Shown: positions 1-7,664 of the stretch, one piece after another
Layout of the letters: each line of letters begins with the position of its first letter
Position numbering within the stretch: the first letter of the stretch is position 1
Source: Rhabdochlamydiaceae bacterium
Lineage (GTDB): Bacteria > Chlamydiota > Chlamydiia > Chlamydiales > Rhabdochlamydiaceae
Length of the DNA stretch: 39,208 bases
Reading direction: 5' to 3'
Assembly (NCBI GenBank): GCA_027365315.1
Contig: DAHXNQ010000037.1
Coordinates: forward strand, 1 to 39,208
Notes under the pieces: model-generated
Seen by the model: the letters and a program-made list of their open reading frames with translations, nothing else
The model's database searches: none
What the model was told of the DNA's origin: nothing
Position numbers and translations under genes: made by a program

Positions 1-104
1 TGGCTGAAGAGAGTGACGAGCTGCTCAGGTGTGGAGGGGAGGAGATCCTCTTTTTCTTCGGCATGCAGGGGAAGGAGAAGAAGAAGTGCGAGGAGGAAGC
101 GCAT
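1..104 (-). CDS. N-terminus of a secreted protein, truncated by the window edge (MRFLLALLLLLPLHAEEKEDLLPSTPEQLVTLFS...)
   Basis: Reverse-strand ATG at 104-102 is followed by a textbook Sec signal peptide ending in LHA|EE. The frame stays open to the window edge, which explains its absence from the ORF track. An in-frame stop lies just upstream. Confidence 0.6.
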   Translation of the reverse strand, partial: MRFLLALLLLLPLHAEEKEDLLPSTPEQLVTLFS

Positions 105-250
105 GAGAAGAACTCAGCAAAAGATTGAGTTCTAGAGCGTAGGATCGGATGGATTTTTTTAGCAACGGCTCACTCTGCTTTCGCAGGCTGATTTGCGCAA
201 CAACGTCCTCCATCGTATGCTCCCAGCTCAGCAGCGGCAGATAGTGCATG

Positions 251-273
251 TATCAAATTTTTTATTTTTGATA
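251..273. promoter_or_regulatory. Perfect dyad TATCAAA-N9-TTTGATA upstream of norB (candidate operator)
   Basis: Inverted repeat read directly; lies 52 bp upstream of the norB TTG start. Confidence 0.35.
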
Positions 274-324
274 TGTTTAGGGGAGCCCTCTCTATCTAAG
301 AGAGCTCTTGATTGTTAAATAAAT

Positions 325-2640
325 TTGAATCGTCAAATTATCACTAGGACTTCGGTGAAAGATCGAGGCATTTCAAAATGGTGGCGTTATTCCGTTCTGA
401 TAGTCGTTGTCATTGGCTTTTCAATCTTGAGTTTCGTAACAAAACTCACCTATGACAATGCGCCCCCGATCCCATTACAGGTAACTGATCCTGAAGGAAA
501 TATTCTTTTCGTTAAAAAGAATATTCAAGAGGGACAGGCTCTTTTTTTCAGGTATAACTTGATGGAGCATGGCACGCTCTGGGGTCATGGCGCTTATCTC
601 GGTCTCGATTACAGCGCTGAATATCTTCATCAGGAAGCCGAAACGATCAGCGATCTGCTCGCCAAGAAGTTTTATGGCCAACCCTTCACCAATCTTGCAT
701 CTTTAGGCCAGGGCGCTATTTTAGACGCCGTTTCAAAGATGATCAAAGAAAACCACTATGACCCATCCACAGGAACTCTCGTCTATTCCAATGAACAGAA
801 ACAGGCCTATGTCGATGCCATAGAGCATTGGGACCGATATTTCCGTCAGGGTGAAGCTCCAGGCCTGCCTCTCAATTACATCTCCGATCCGAATGAAATC
901 ATCGATCTCACCGCTTTCTTCTCGTGGGCCGCCTGGGCTGCGGGAGCTCTCCGTCCAGGAAATCTCTATAACACCTACACGAACAACTTCCCCTATGATC
1001 CTCTTGCAGGCAACCTTCCTAGCCCCGATGCCTTTTTTTGGAGCGCGATGTCTCTAATCATCCTTCTAGGTGGCATCGGTCTTCTTCTGTTTCTCTTTGG
1101 CAAGTTCGATTTTCTTGGTTGGCGGGCAGAGAAGTCTGCAGGACATTCTCACGTGACTCATCTTGTACAAAAACCTCTGACCGAAAGCCAAAAAGCGCTG
1201 GGAAAATATTTTGTCATCGCCAGCCTCCTTTTCGTTCTCCAATCCGTTATCGGAGGCGGACTGGCCCATTACCGCGTCGATTCGACCTTCTATGGCCTCC
1301 CCATCGCAGATTATCTTCCTTACAATTTGATGCGGACCTGGCATCTTCAGTTGGCGATTTTCTGGATTGCGACCGCTTGGGTCGCTGGAGGTCTCTTCAT
1401 TGCACCGATTCTGACGGAAAGCGAACCAAAATGGCAGGCACTTGGAGTGAATCTCCTCTTCGGAGCTCTCCTCGTCGTCGTCCTGGGGAGTCTCACGGGA
1501 GAGTTTTTTTCAGCGCATGGATGGATGCCGAATCTCTGGTTCTGGTTCGGAAATCAAGGCTCCGAATACCTCGACTTGGGTAGGTTTTGGCAGTATCTGC
1601 TGATCGTTGGATTCCTTTTCTGGCTATTCCTTCTCTTCCGGTCTCTCGACCCGATACGAAATCAATCCAAAAGCCGCGAGCTCATCATCCTCTTCTTCAT
1701 AGCGGCTGCAGCCATCCCCTTCTTTTATATCCCAGCCGTCTTCTATGACCATCTGACCAATTACAGCATCATCGACAACTGGCGCTTTTGGATCATCCAT
1801 CTCTGGGTTGAGGGATTCTTTGAAGTGTTCGCCACTGTTCTCGTCGCGGTTATCTTCACTCGGATGGGACTCGTTCGTCCAAATGTCGCCCTTCGTATTA
1901 TTTATCTCGATGCTCTGCTCTATTTAGGCGCTGGCGTAGTAGGAACGGGTCATCATTGGTATTTTACAGGACAGACAACCGTCAACATGGCTCTCTCGGC
2001 CTGCTTCTCGGCTGGCGAAGTCATTCCACTGACTCTTCTAACTCTCGATGCATGGGATTTTATTAACGCCTCAAAAACTTCTTGTACAAAATGTGGCGAA
2101 GCTCTTGTAGGTCGCCAGAGATGGACGGTCTATTTCCTCATCGCTGTTGGCGTCTGGAACTTCATCGGAGCAGGAATCTTTGGGTTTTTGATCAACCTTC
2201 CAATCATTTCTTACTTCGAAATCGGCACTAACCTCACCCCCAACCACGGACATGCCGCTATGTTTGGCGTCTTCGGCATGCTCGCGCTCGGCGTGACAAT
2301 GTTCTGCGTGAGAACCCAACCAGACGATGCTTCGTGGCAAAGGGTCAAAAAGCTCGTCAAAACAGGCTTCTGGGGGCTGAATGTCGGGATGGGCCTCATG
2401 GTCCTTCTCGATCTGTTCCCCGCAGGAATCTTGCAGCTTTGGGATTCCATGACTCATGGCTACTGGCACGCAAGACGCCTCAGCTTTCTGATGAGCGGTA
2501 CTTTTCATATTCTCGAATGGGTTCGTATTATTGGTGACATGACTTTCATCTTGGTCGGCGTATTTCCGACTGCTGCGGCCATCGTCTATACTTTCTGGCA
2601 TGAAAGAAGGCAAAAGCACCTCGTCAATCTGGATGACTAA
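325..2640 (+). CDS. norB: Quinol-dependent nitric oxide reductase (qNOR, cNorB-like with fused N-terminal domain), TTG start
   Basis: 771 aa multi-TM protein with heme-copper-type motifs (TWHLQLAIFWIATAW, GTGHHWYFTG, NHGHAAMFGVFGMLALG) and the qNOR N-terminal domain (HGTLWGHGAYLGLDYSAEYLH). Confidence 0.9.
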   Translation: MNRQIITRTSVKDRGISKWWRYSVLIVVVIGFSILSFVTKLTYDNAPPIPLQVTDPEGNILFVKKNIQEGQALFFRYNLMEHGTLWGHGAYLGLDYSAEYLHQEAETISDLLAKKFYGQPFTNLASLGQGAILDAVSKMIKENHYDPSTGTLVYSNEQKQAYVDAIEHWDRYFRQGEAPGLPLNYISDPNEIIDLTAFFSWAAWAAGALRPGNLYNTYTNNFPYDPLAGNLPSPDAFFWSAMSLIILLGGIGLLLFLFGKFDFLGWRAEKSAGHSHVTHLVQKPLTESQKALGKYFVIASLLFVLQSVIGGGLAHYRVDSTFYGLPIADYLPYNLMRTWHLQLAIFWIATAWVAGGLFIAPILTESEPKWQALGVNLLFGALLVVVLGSLTGEFFSAHGWMPNLWFWFGNQGSEYLDLGRFWQYLLIVGFLFWLFLLFRSLDPIRNQSKSRELIILFFIAAAAIPFFYIPAVFYDHLTNYSIIDNWRFWIIHLWVEGFFEVFATVLVAVIFTRMGLVRPNVALRIIYLDALLYLGAGVVGTGHHWYFTGQTTVNMALSACFSAGEVIPLTLLTLDAWDFINASKTSCTKCGEALVGRQRWTVYFLIAVGVWNFIGAGIFGFLINLPIISYFEIGTNLTPNHGHAAMFGVFGMLALGVTMFCVRTQPDDASWQRVKKLVKTGFWGLNVGMGLMVLLDLFPAGILQLWDSMTHGYWHARRLSFLMSGTFHILEWVRIIGDMTFILVGVFPTAAAIVYTFWHERRQKHLVNLDD

Positions 2641-2671
2641 CCAGGCTATGGTAGAACCCAAAAATTCGCCG

Positions 2672-4546
2672 CTAGGACTGCAATGAAGCAAAGGGATCTT
2701 CGGTGGAGGCGCCCACGAGACCTGCGTGGTTGGCAAACTGCGCCAGCTCCTTGCGGAAGGCCAGGAAGGCCGAACCGACACCGCCATGGCGGTTCTTCGC
2801 TACAATCACCTCAGCCTGCCCCGGCTTGTCATAAGGATCGTAATACTCCCTACGCAGCAGGAACAGCACCACATCCGCATCTTGTTCGATGCTGTTGTGA
2901 ACAAAGATGTCATTGGCGAGGAAGTTGTGCACCCCCTCTACTGTTGCGTCATAGACCGGCTCTTCGCCAAGAGGTGTGATCGAGGCGATTTTGTCCCATT
3001 GAGTGGCTCGATCTTTTGGGATAGCAATTTCATCACCTGGATGGAGCGCTTCGAGGGCGGTCCAGCCGCCTAGCTTCAGGAAGGGGTGGTTGGAGCTGGC
3101 TTTGATCGCTCTGCCGCTGCGGGTCTTTAGTTCGAACAGCTGCTTGACGCCAGAGTAGAAGGCTTTCACCATCTGGTGGGTGCCCACTTTGCCCTGCTCG
3201 TCGACGGCGAAGACGGGGAAGGGAGTTTGTATGGGCCGCTCAGCCAGTTCACGCATGGTGATCTGCTCGCCGGTAGTGGCGTTGGTGATGAGGGTATCGC
3301 CTGCTAGGCAGCCCGATTCGCGTAGGTCGCTCATCATGGGGCGGTGGCCTTGGCGCTCTTCCACTTTGCGCGAGAGCTGGGAGAGGCAGAGGACCGGTAC
3401 GTTCAGTTCGCGGGCGAGGTTTTTCAGCATGCGGGAGATTTCGGAGATCTCGCTTTGGCGGTTGTCATTCATCCGCTGGTAGCCCGAGCTGGAGATCAGC
3501 TGCAGGTAGTCGACAACCAGTAGCTGAACGCCGTAGGACTCTTTCATCCGGCGAGCACGGGCGCGCAGATCGGTGATGCGCAGGCCAGGCTCATCGTCGA
3601 TGATCATGGTGGCGTGTTGCATGCTGCTGACGGCCGAGACGATTCTCTGAAACTCCATTCCGCTAAGGGAGCCTTTACGCACCTTCTCCGACTCCACTTC
3701 GGCTTGGGAGCAGATGACGCGGTGGAGCAGCTGCTCGGCGGTCATCTCTAGCGAGAAGATGCCGACGGGCAGGCCCGCTTTGAAGCAGACATGCTCGGCG
3801 ATGTTGATGGCGAAGGCGGTCTTTCCCATCGCGGGGCGGGCGGCGACGATGACCAGGTTGGAGGGGCCTAGGCCGCCAATGATCTTGTCCAGATCGGAGA
3901 AATAGCTGGGAACTCCGGTGATGCCCGCTTCATTAGGGCCCTTGACCAGAAACTCCTCTTGCCTCTGCTGCAGCTCTTTCAGATAGGGCAGTTTGGAGGA
4001 GGCCTTCATGCCGGAGAGCAGCTCGCGCAGCGAGATCATCCCCGACGATCCTGCCGTCTGCGAAATCTTGAAGAAGCCCTGCTGTGCTTCGTCGAGTGCG
4101 CGCTGCACATCGTCTGGCTCGCTCAGCGCGGTCTTCTCCACCTCTTTGGCCGCCTCGATCATCTGGCGCAAAAGCGACTTGTTTTTGATGAGGGCGCAAT
4201 ACTGCTCGATGTGGGCCGAGGTGCCGGCGTACTGCGCCAGTGTGGTGAGGTAGGCGAGGCCGCCTACCTGAGCCAGCTGATCCTGCCGTTTTAGCTCTTC
4301 AGCAATCAGGTGAATGTCGGCGGGGCGGTCTGCTTTAAACGAAGCCTGTAGGCAGCGGAAGATCTGCCGATGCTCCTGAAAATAGAAGTCGCGATCTTCT
4401 AGGCCATCAGCGCCGATGTTGAGGGCGTGCGAGCTTGTCAGCATGCAGCCTAGCACCATCATCTCCGAATCGCGCGAGTGAGGAGGAACTAGTGACTGAG
4501 GGCTGCTTTGTTTGGAGGGGATCTGTTTCTCTGCCATAAATGACAC
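2672..4546 (-). CDS. dnaB: Replicative DNA helicase DnaB containing an in-frame intein
   Basis: DnaB N-domain, Walker A ARPAMGKTAFA, VVDYLQL, and C-terminal SIEQDADVVLFL...VAKNRHGG. The start may be the second Met (MAEKQ). Confidence 0.95.
   Translation of the reverse strand: MSFMAEKQIPSKQSSPQSLVPPHSRDSEMMVLGCMLTSSHALNIGADGLEDRDFYFQEHRQIFRCLQASFKADRPADIHLIAEELKRQDQLAQVGGLAYLTTLAQYAGTSAHIEQYCALIKNKSLLRQMIEAAKEVEKTALSEPDDVQRALDEAQQGFFKISQTAGSSGMISLRELLSGMKASSKLPYLKELQQRQEEFLVKGPNEAGITGVPSYFSDLDKIIGGLGPSNLVIVAARPAMGKTAFAINIAEHVCFKAGLPVGIFSLEMTAEQLLHRVICSQAEVESEKVRKGSLSGMEFQRIVSAVSSMQHATMIIDDEPGLRITDLRARARRMKESYGVQLLVVDYLQLISSSGYQRMNDNRQSEISEISRMLKNLARELNVPVLCLSQLSRKVEERQGHRPMMSDLRESGCLAGDTLITNATTGEQITMRELAERPIQTPFPVFAVDEQGKVGTHQMVKAFYSGVKQLFELKTRSGRAIKASSNHPFLKLGGWTALEALHPGDEIAIPKDRATQWDKIASITPLGEEPVYDATVEGVHNFLANDIFVHNSIEQDADVVLFLLRREYYDPYDKPGQAEVIVAKNRHGGVGSAFLAFRKELAQFANHAGLVGASTEDPFASLQS
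2894..3310 (-). other. Mini-intein (139 aa) in DnaB: CLAGDTLI ... VEGVHNFLANDIFVHN / S
   Basis: Interrupts DLRESG^SIEQDAD. Block A is CLAGDTLI, block B is IKASSNHPFL, block F is EEPVYDATVEGVHNFLANDIF, block G is VHN followed by Ser(+1). No endonuclease-sized insert. Confidence 0.95.
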
Positions 4547-4582
4547 CTGAATGATTCTTCTGCATCCTAGCGAAATAAGGGG

Positions 4583-4613
4583 AAAAAAGAGAGCCCCGAA
4601 AGATCTTCGGGGC
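4583..4613 (-). terminator. Rho-independent terminator downstream of tRNA-Ser (stem GCCCCGAA/TTCGGGGC, then T-rich tail on minus strand)
   Basis: Perfect 8-bp stem with 5-nt loop; minus-strand tail CTCTCTTTTTTCC. Confidence 0.7.
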
Positions 4614-4620
4614 CTACCTT

Positions 4621-4709
4621 CGGAAAGAGAGGGATTCGAACCCTCGGTACCCTATAACGAGTACGCGTCCTTAGCAGGGACGTGCCTTCGGCCTCTCAGC
4701 CATCTTTCC
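4621..4709 (-). tRNA. tRNA-Ser (anticodon GCU)
   Basis: Minus-strand GGAAAGATGGCTGAGAGGCCGAAGGCACGTCCCTGCTAAGGACG...GGTTCGAATCCCTCTCTTTCC. Acceptor and T-arm pair, anticodon loop CTGCTAA, long variable arm. Confidence 0.95.
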
Positions 4710-4783
4710 ACACTTGATTCCGGGGATCTTACAGCATCACCTATTTCTCGCGATAGCAACCGCTTGCGAGCGAGGTATAAACA

Positions 4784-5638
4784 TTAGTAGACCCAGCTGT
4801 TGGGCGAGAGGAGACGGCCATTTAGGGCGTTCCAGTGGCTGCTGTGGAGGGTCCCGTCGGGGTTCTCTACAGTGATGCAGTGGACCGGCAGGTAGACATC
4901 CAGCGTTCTTCTGATGGTGAAGTCGTTACCAAAGGCGGCGGTGGCGATCTGTTCGATCTGCCTCAGGTTATAGTTGCGCGAGACGCGCAGCGCATTGCGA
5001 AAGGGCTTAGTCACCAGCCTCTCATCCAGCTTGGTCTCGGGCAGGGTCTTCAACTTGGGGTTTTGCAGATGCAGGCGGTAGCGATTGCCCGCCTGGACGA
5101 TCAGCTGCTTGCGGCGCAGCCCCTCCATCCAGCTATCTAATGTCTCATCTTCGACATGCAGAATGCGGGCGAGGCCTTCGCGATCGATCGAGCCCCCCTT
5201 CTTGGCGAGAATGCTTAAAATTTTGAATTCATGACGCTCTGTCTTAGCGCGGATGCAGTCCTGAAAGCCGTGAGTCTTCTCCCAATCATCGGTATTCAGC
5301 ACCATCTCCCCGTCGGTCAGATCCCAAAGAATTACCCCTTCGCTGGTCTTGTCATGGCTGACGGTGTACTTCACCTCCATCAGCAGATATGGATAAAATT
5401 TTATTTGAGGTTCTAGGTAGCGGTGCTGTCCATCTTTCAGCAGCTCCATGCGGTGGCTCTCCATAATCTGGTCGGCGGTATAGCGCACCTCGAGGGTATT
5501 GAAGGTGCCCGAGTCAACGAATTCCTCCACTTTATTGCGTAGTTCGGGGTGGGTGGAGCCAAAGAACCAGATGCCGTAACCGGCAAAGGCTAAAAGAACC
5601 GCACTGACAAGTAGGCGCATGGCTAAAGCCCTCTTCAT
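4784..5638 (-). CDS. Hypothetical membrane-anchored/secreted protein
   Basis: 284 aa with N-terminal hydrophobic segment MRLLVSAVLLAFAGYGIWFFG; no recognised family. Confidence 0.7.
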   Translation of the reverse strand: MKRALAMRLLVSAVLLAFAGYGIWFFGSTHPELRNKVEEFVDSGTFNTLEVRYTADQIMESHRMELLKDGQHRYLEPQIKFYPYLLMEVKYTVSHDKTSEGVILWDLTDGEMVLNTDDWEKTHGFQDCIRAKTERHEFKILSILAKKGGSIDREGLARILHVEDETLDSWMEGLRRKQLIVQAGNRYRLHLQNPKLKTLPETKLDERLVTKPFRNALRVSRNYNLRQIEQIATAAFGNDFTIRRTLDVYLPVHCITVENPDGTLHSSHWNALNGRLLSPNSWVY

Positions 5639-5851
5639 GGATGATCCATCCGGATGGTAGAAATCTCTCGATTTTTCCTGCTACACAAATGGGATCTATT
5701 GTGCTACGATGAAGTGGGTCATAGCTGTTGGAACGGTGCATCGGCACATGGCCTGCTTATCTTTTTTCCCGCGACATCTCTTTTTCTCTGACTCGATGCA
5801 GGGCAGCATTTTTTTATTTTTTAGCAATCAATAGTTCTCATCGGGGGTAAG

Positions 5852-6757
5852 GTGAGGCAAAATATTTTTATAGTTTTTGTTTTTTTTATTTCTGTCGTCC
5901 TTTGCGGGATGCATGTGTTTCCGCGCAATGTACTTGTGCCGCCAGCAGACTTAAGAAAATCGATCTCCATCCTGGAGGCGACACAGTTTACCCAGCTATG
6001 CCAGCGCGCTCTGCAGGATGAGGCTACCTTTCAAAAATTCAAGAGCGATCCCCGCTATACGCTTCTCTACGGTGGCTACTCCTACGAAGATGGGGCTCAG
6101 TTTCTTGAAGAGCTGCGTCAGAAAGCTCCCGATCTGGTGAGGCGCATCGGCGAGTTCTCTACTGTCGACAAGGTGGGCGGCCCTCTGCGCTACCACTATG
6201 AAGAGGTGGGAGAGGTCTCTCCCAGTCTGCTGCGCAGCCTCGTCATTGCGGCCGATCTGCGTCTACACTATGGCGACCTCAAGGGTCTCCATGTGGTGGA
6301 GATTGGACCGGGAGGGGGCGAGCTCGCTTCGGTGCTGCTGAGGATTTTCGATTTTGGCTCCTACACCGCTGTCGATGCTCCCATCCATCTCAATCTGGTG
6401 GAGAAGGCGCTCTACAAGCAGGGAATCACCCGCGCACAGTTTATACCCTCTGATTCGGCACCAGCTTTAGGCCGCGTTGATCTGATCATCAGCGATCGGC
6501 TCTTTGCGCAGATGGGCTGGATGACCCAATCCCGCCTGGTAGATGGACTGATTGCGCGCGCTGGCAAGGCCTACTTCATCTGCTCCACCACCCTCCATCA
6601 TGAACATGTGCTTCCTCTCGATCCCTCTCATCTGAAGGAGAAGTTAGGAGGGCATCTAGCGAAAAAGGGTCTCTCCATGCAGGAAGAGATGATCTCTCCT
6701 AGCGATTATCTGCTGGTGTGGGGGGTGAGTTCCCAAAAGAGTCTACCATTGCCATAA
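5852..6757 (+). CDS. Putative sugar O-methyltransferase-like SAM-dependent protein with N-terminal signal anchor (GTG start)
   Basis: VVEIGPGGGELASVLLRIFDFGSYTAVD SAM-binding motif; hydrophobic N-terminus IFIVFVFFISVVLCGMHVF. Confidence 0.65.
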   Translation: MRQNIFIVFVFFISVVLCGMHVFPRNVLVPPADLRKSISILEATQFTQLCQRALQDEATFQKFKSDPRYTLLYGGYSYEDGAQFLEELRQKAPDLVRRIGEFSTVDKVGGPLRYHYEEVGEVSPSLLRSLVIAADLRLHYGDLKGLHVVEIGPGGGELASVLLRIFDFGSYTAVDAPIHLNLVEKALYKQGITRAQFIPSDSAPALGRVDLIISDRLFAQMGWMTQSRLVDGLIARAGKAYFICSTTLHHEHVLPLDPSHLKEKLGGHLAKKGLSMQEEMISPSDYLLVWGVSSQKSLPLP

Positions 6758-7290
6758 CGGTGGTCGTGGCGCGTCTCGAAGAAGGCCGTCTGTAGCTCCT
6801 CGACAAGGAGCTCGTGCAGCCTTTGGGTAAGGGGATCGAATACAGCAAAGACTAAGTGCCTTCCATGCTCGACAAAGATGAGAGAGATGTAGCGCGCATC
6901 GAGCGGCGCTCCCTCTTTGGTCTCGAAGATCAGTTCGATGCTCACCTCTTCTGTCGTGAAGGGAAAGGGAGCGAGAAAGGGTCTTAGGCGCAAACAGCTG
7001 TTGATCTCTTCCAGGTATGCAGTCAGAAGATGGATATAGAAGCAGCGCGCCTCGGCAGGCTCGAGGCAGAGGTGGCTTTTGAGGCGTAGCGTCAGCGACT
7101 CGATCTGCCCCTCAATCACCTCCTGTCCAGACGAAAGCAGGCAGAGCTTTTTGCGCTTCAGTAGCTTCTCTCCTATCTCCTCCTGAAAGCGAACTGCCTC
7201 TTTCAGCGCCTCGCGCTGGGGCTGGTATCTGTCCGCCTGCAGGGGAGAGAGAGCCAACATCAACCAGAAAAGAGATCGTAAAAAGGCCAC
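6706..7290 (-). CDS. Hypothetical secreted protein (GTG start)
   Basis: 194 aa; signal peptide MAFLRSLFWLMLALSPLQA; overlaps the preceding gene convergently by 52 bp. Confidence 0.6.
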   Translation of the reverse strand: MAFLRSLFWLMLALSPLQADRYQPQREALKEAVRFQEEIGEKLLKRKKLCLLSSGQEVIEGQIESLTLRLKSHLCLEPAEARCFYIHLLTAYLEEINSCLRLRPFLAPFPFTTEEVSIELIFETKEGAPLDARYISLIFVEHGRHLVFAVFDPLTQRLHELLVEELQTAFFETRHDHRYGNGRLFWELTPHTSR

Positions 7291-7328
7291 TCAGATGCAC
7301 CCAAAGCTAGGGATGCATCTTAGTGGCC
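7285..7328 (-). terminator. Long hairpin with T-tract on minus strand; terminator or attenuator overlapping the start of the 6706-7290 ORF
   Basis: GGCCACTAAGATGCATCC...GGTGCATCTGAGTGGCC then TTTTTA on minus strand; 18-bp stem with 2 mismatches. Confidence 0.6.
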
Positions 7329-7364
7329 ATGAATCAAAAAGACAACCGCCCGAAAGAGGCCTCG

Positions 7365-7640
7365 TTAAGCTTGCTTAGGTGGGTTGTTTGCGATGGTGGC
7401 GAGCATTCGTGTACGCGACGTGGTCAGCGCCTCTTGTGTGGTGGGAGCTGCCCCTGCTTGTCTCAATGTTTCGAAAGATTTGCCAGCTGCTCGCTCATCG
7501 AGGAAGATGCCGACATAGACGCCGCAATGGGAGAAGTCATGCTGGTGTACAGTGGTATTCTCTACCACCTGCAGCATAAAACGGGGTGGCATAATGTTGC
7601 ATACGGCGTCTACGCGCCAACAACGCCCTGTAACCAACAA
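7365..7640 (-). CDS. Small ORF or gene remnant of unknown function (TTG start)
   Basis: 91 aa ORF with protein-like composition filling an otherwise unexplained gap, co-directional with flanking genes. No family recognised. Confidence 0.25.
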   Translation of the reverse strand: MLVTGRCWRVDAVCNIMPPRFMLQVVENTTVHQHDFSHCGVYVGIFLDERAAGKSFETLRQAGAAPTTQEALTTSRTRMLATIANNPPKQA

Positions 7641-7644
7641 AAAT

Positions 7645-7660
7645 TACTGCTAAGGCAGTA
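7645..7660 (-). terminator. Candidate terminator after the autotransporter (TACTGC/GCAGTA stem, then ATTTTTG)
   Basis: 6-bp perfect stem with 4-nt loop immediately 3' of the stop codon on the minus strand, T-rich tail. Confidence 0.4.
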
Positions 7661-7664
7661 CAGG

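Noticed and set aside
1038-1583. 181-aa + strand ORF inside norB
   Set aside because: Out-of-frame shadow, Arg/Ser-rich translation.
2071-2787. 238-aa minus ORF antisense to norB
   Set aside because: norB is clearly the coding strand; the peptide has no family-like composition.
4551-4787. 78-aa + strand ORF (..EREGFEPSVPYNEYASLAGTCLRPLSHLS..)
   Set aside because: Read-through of the reverse complement of tRNA-Ser; a classic spurious ORF.
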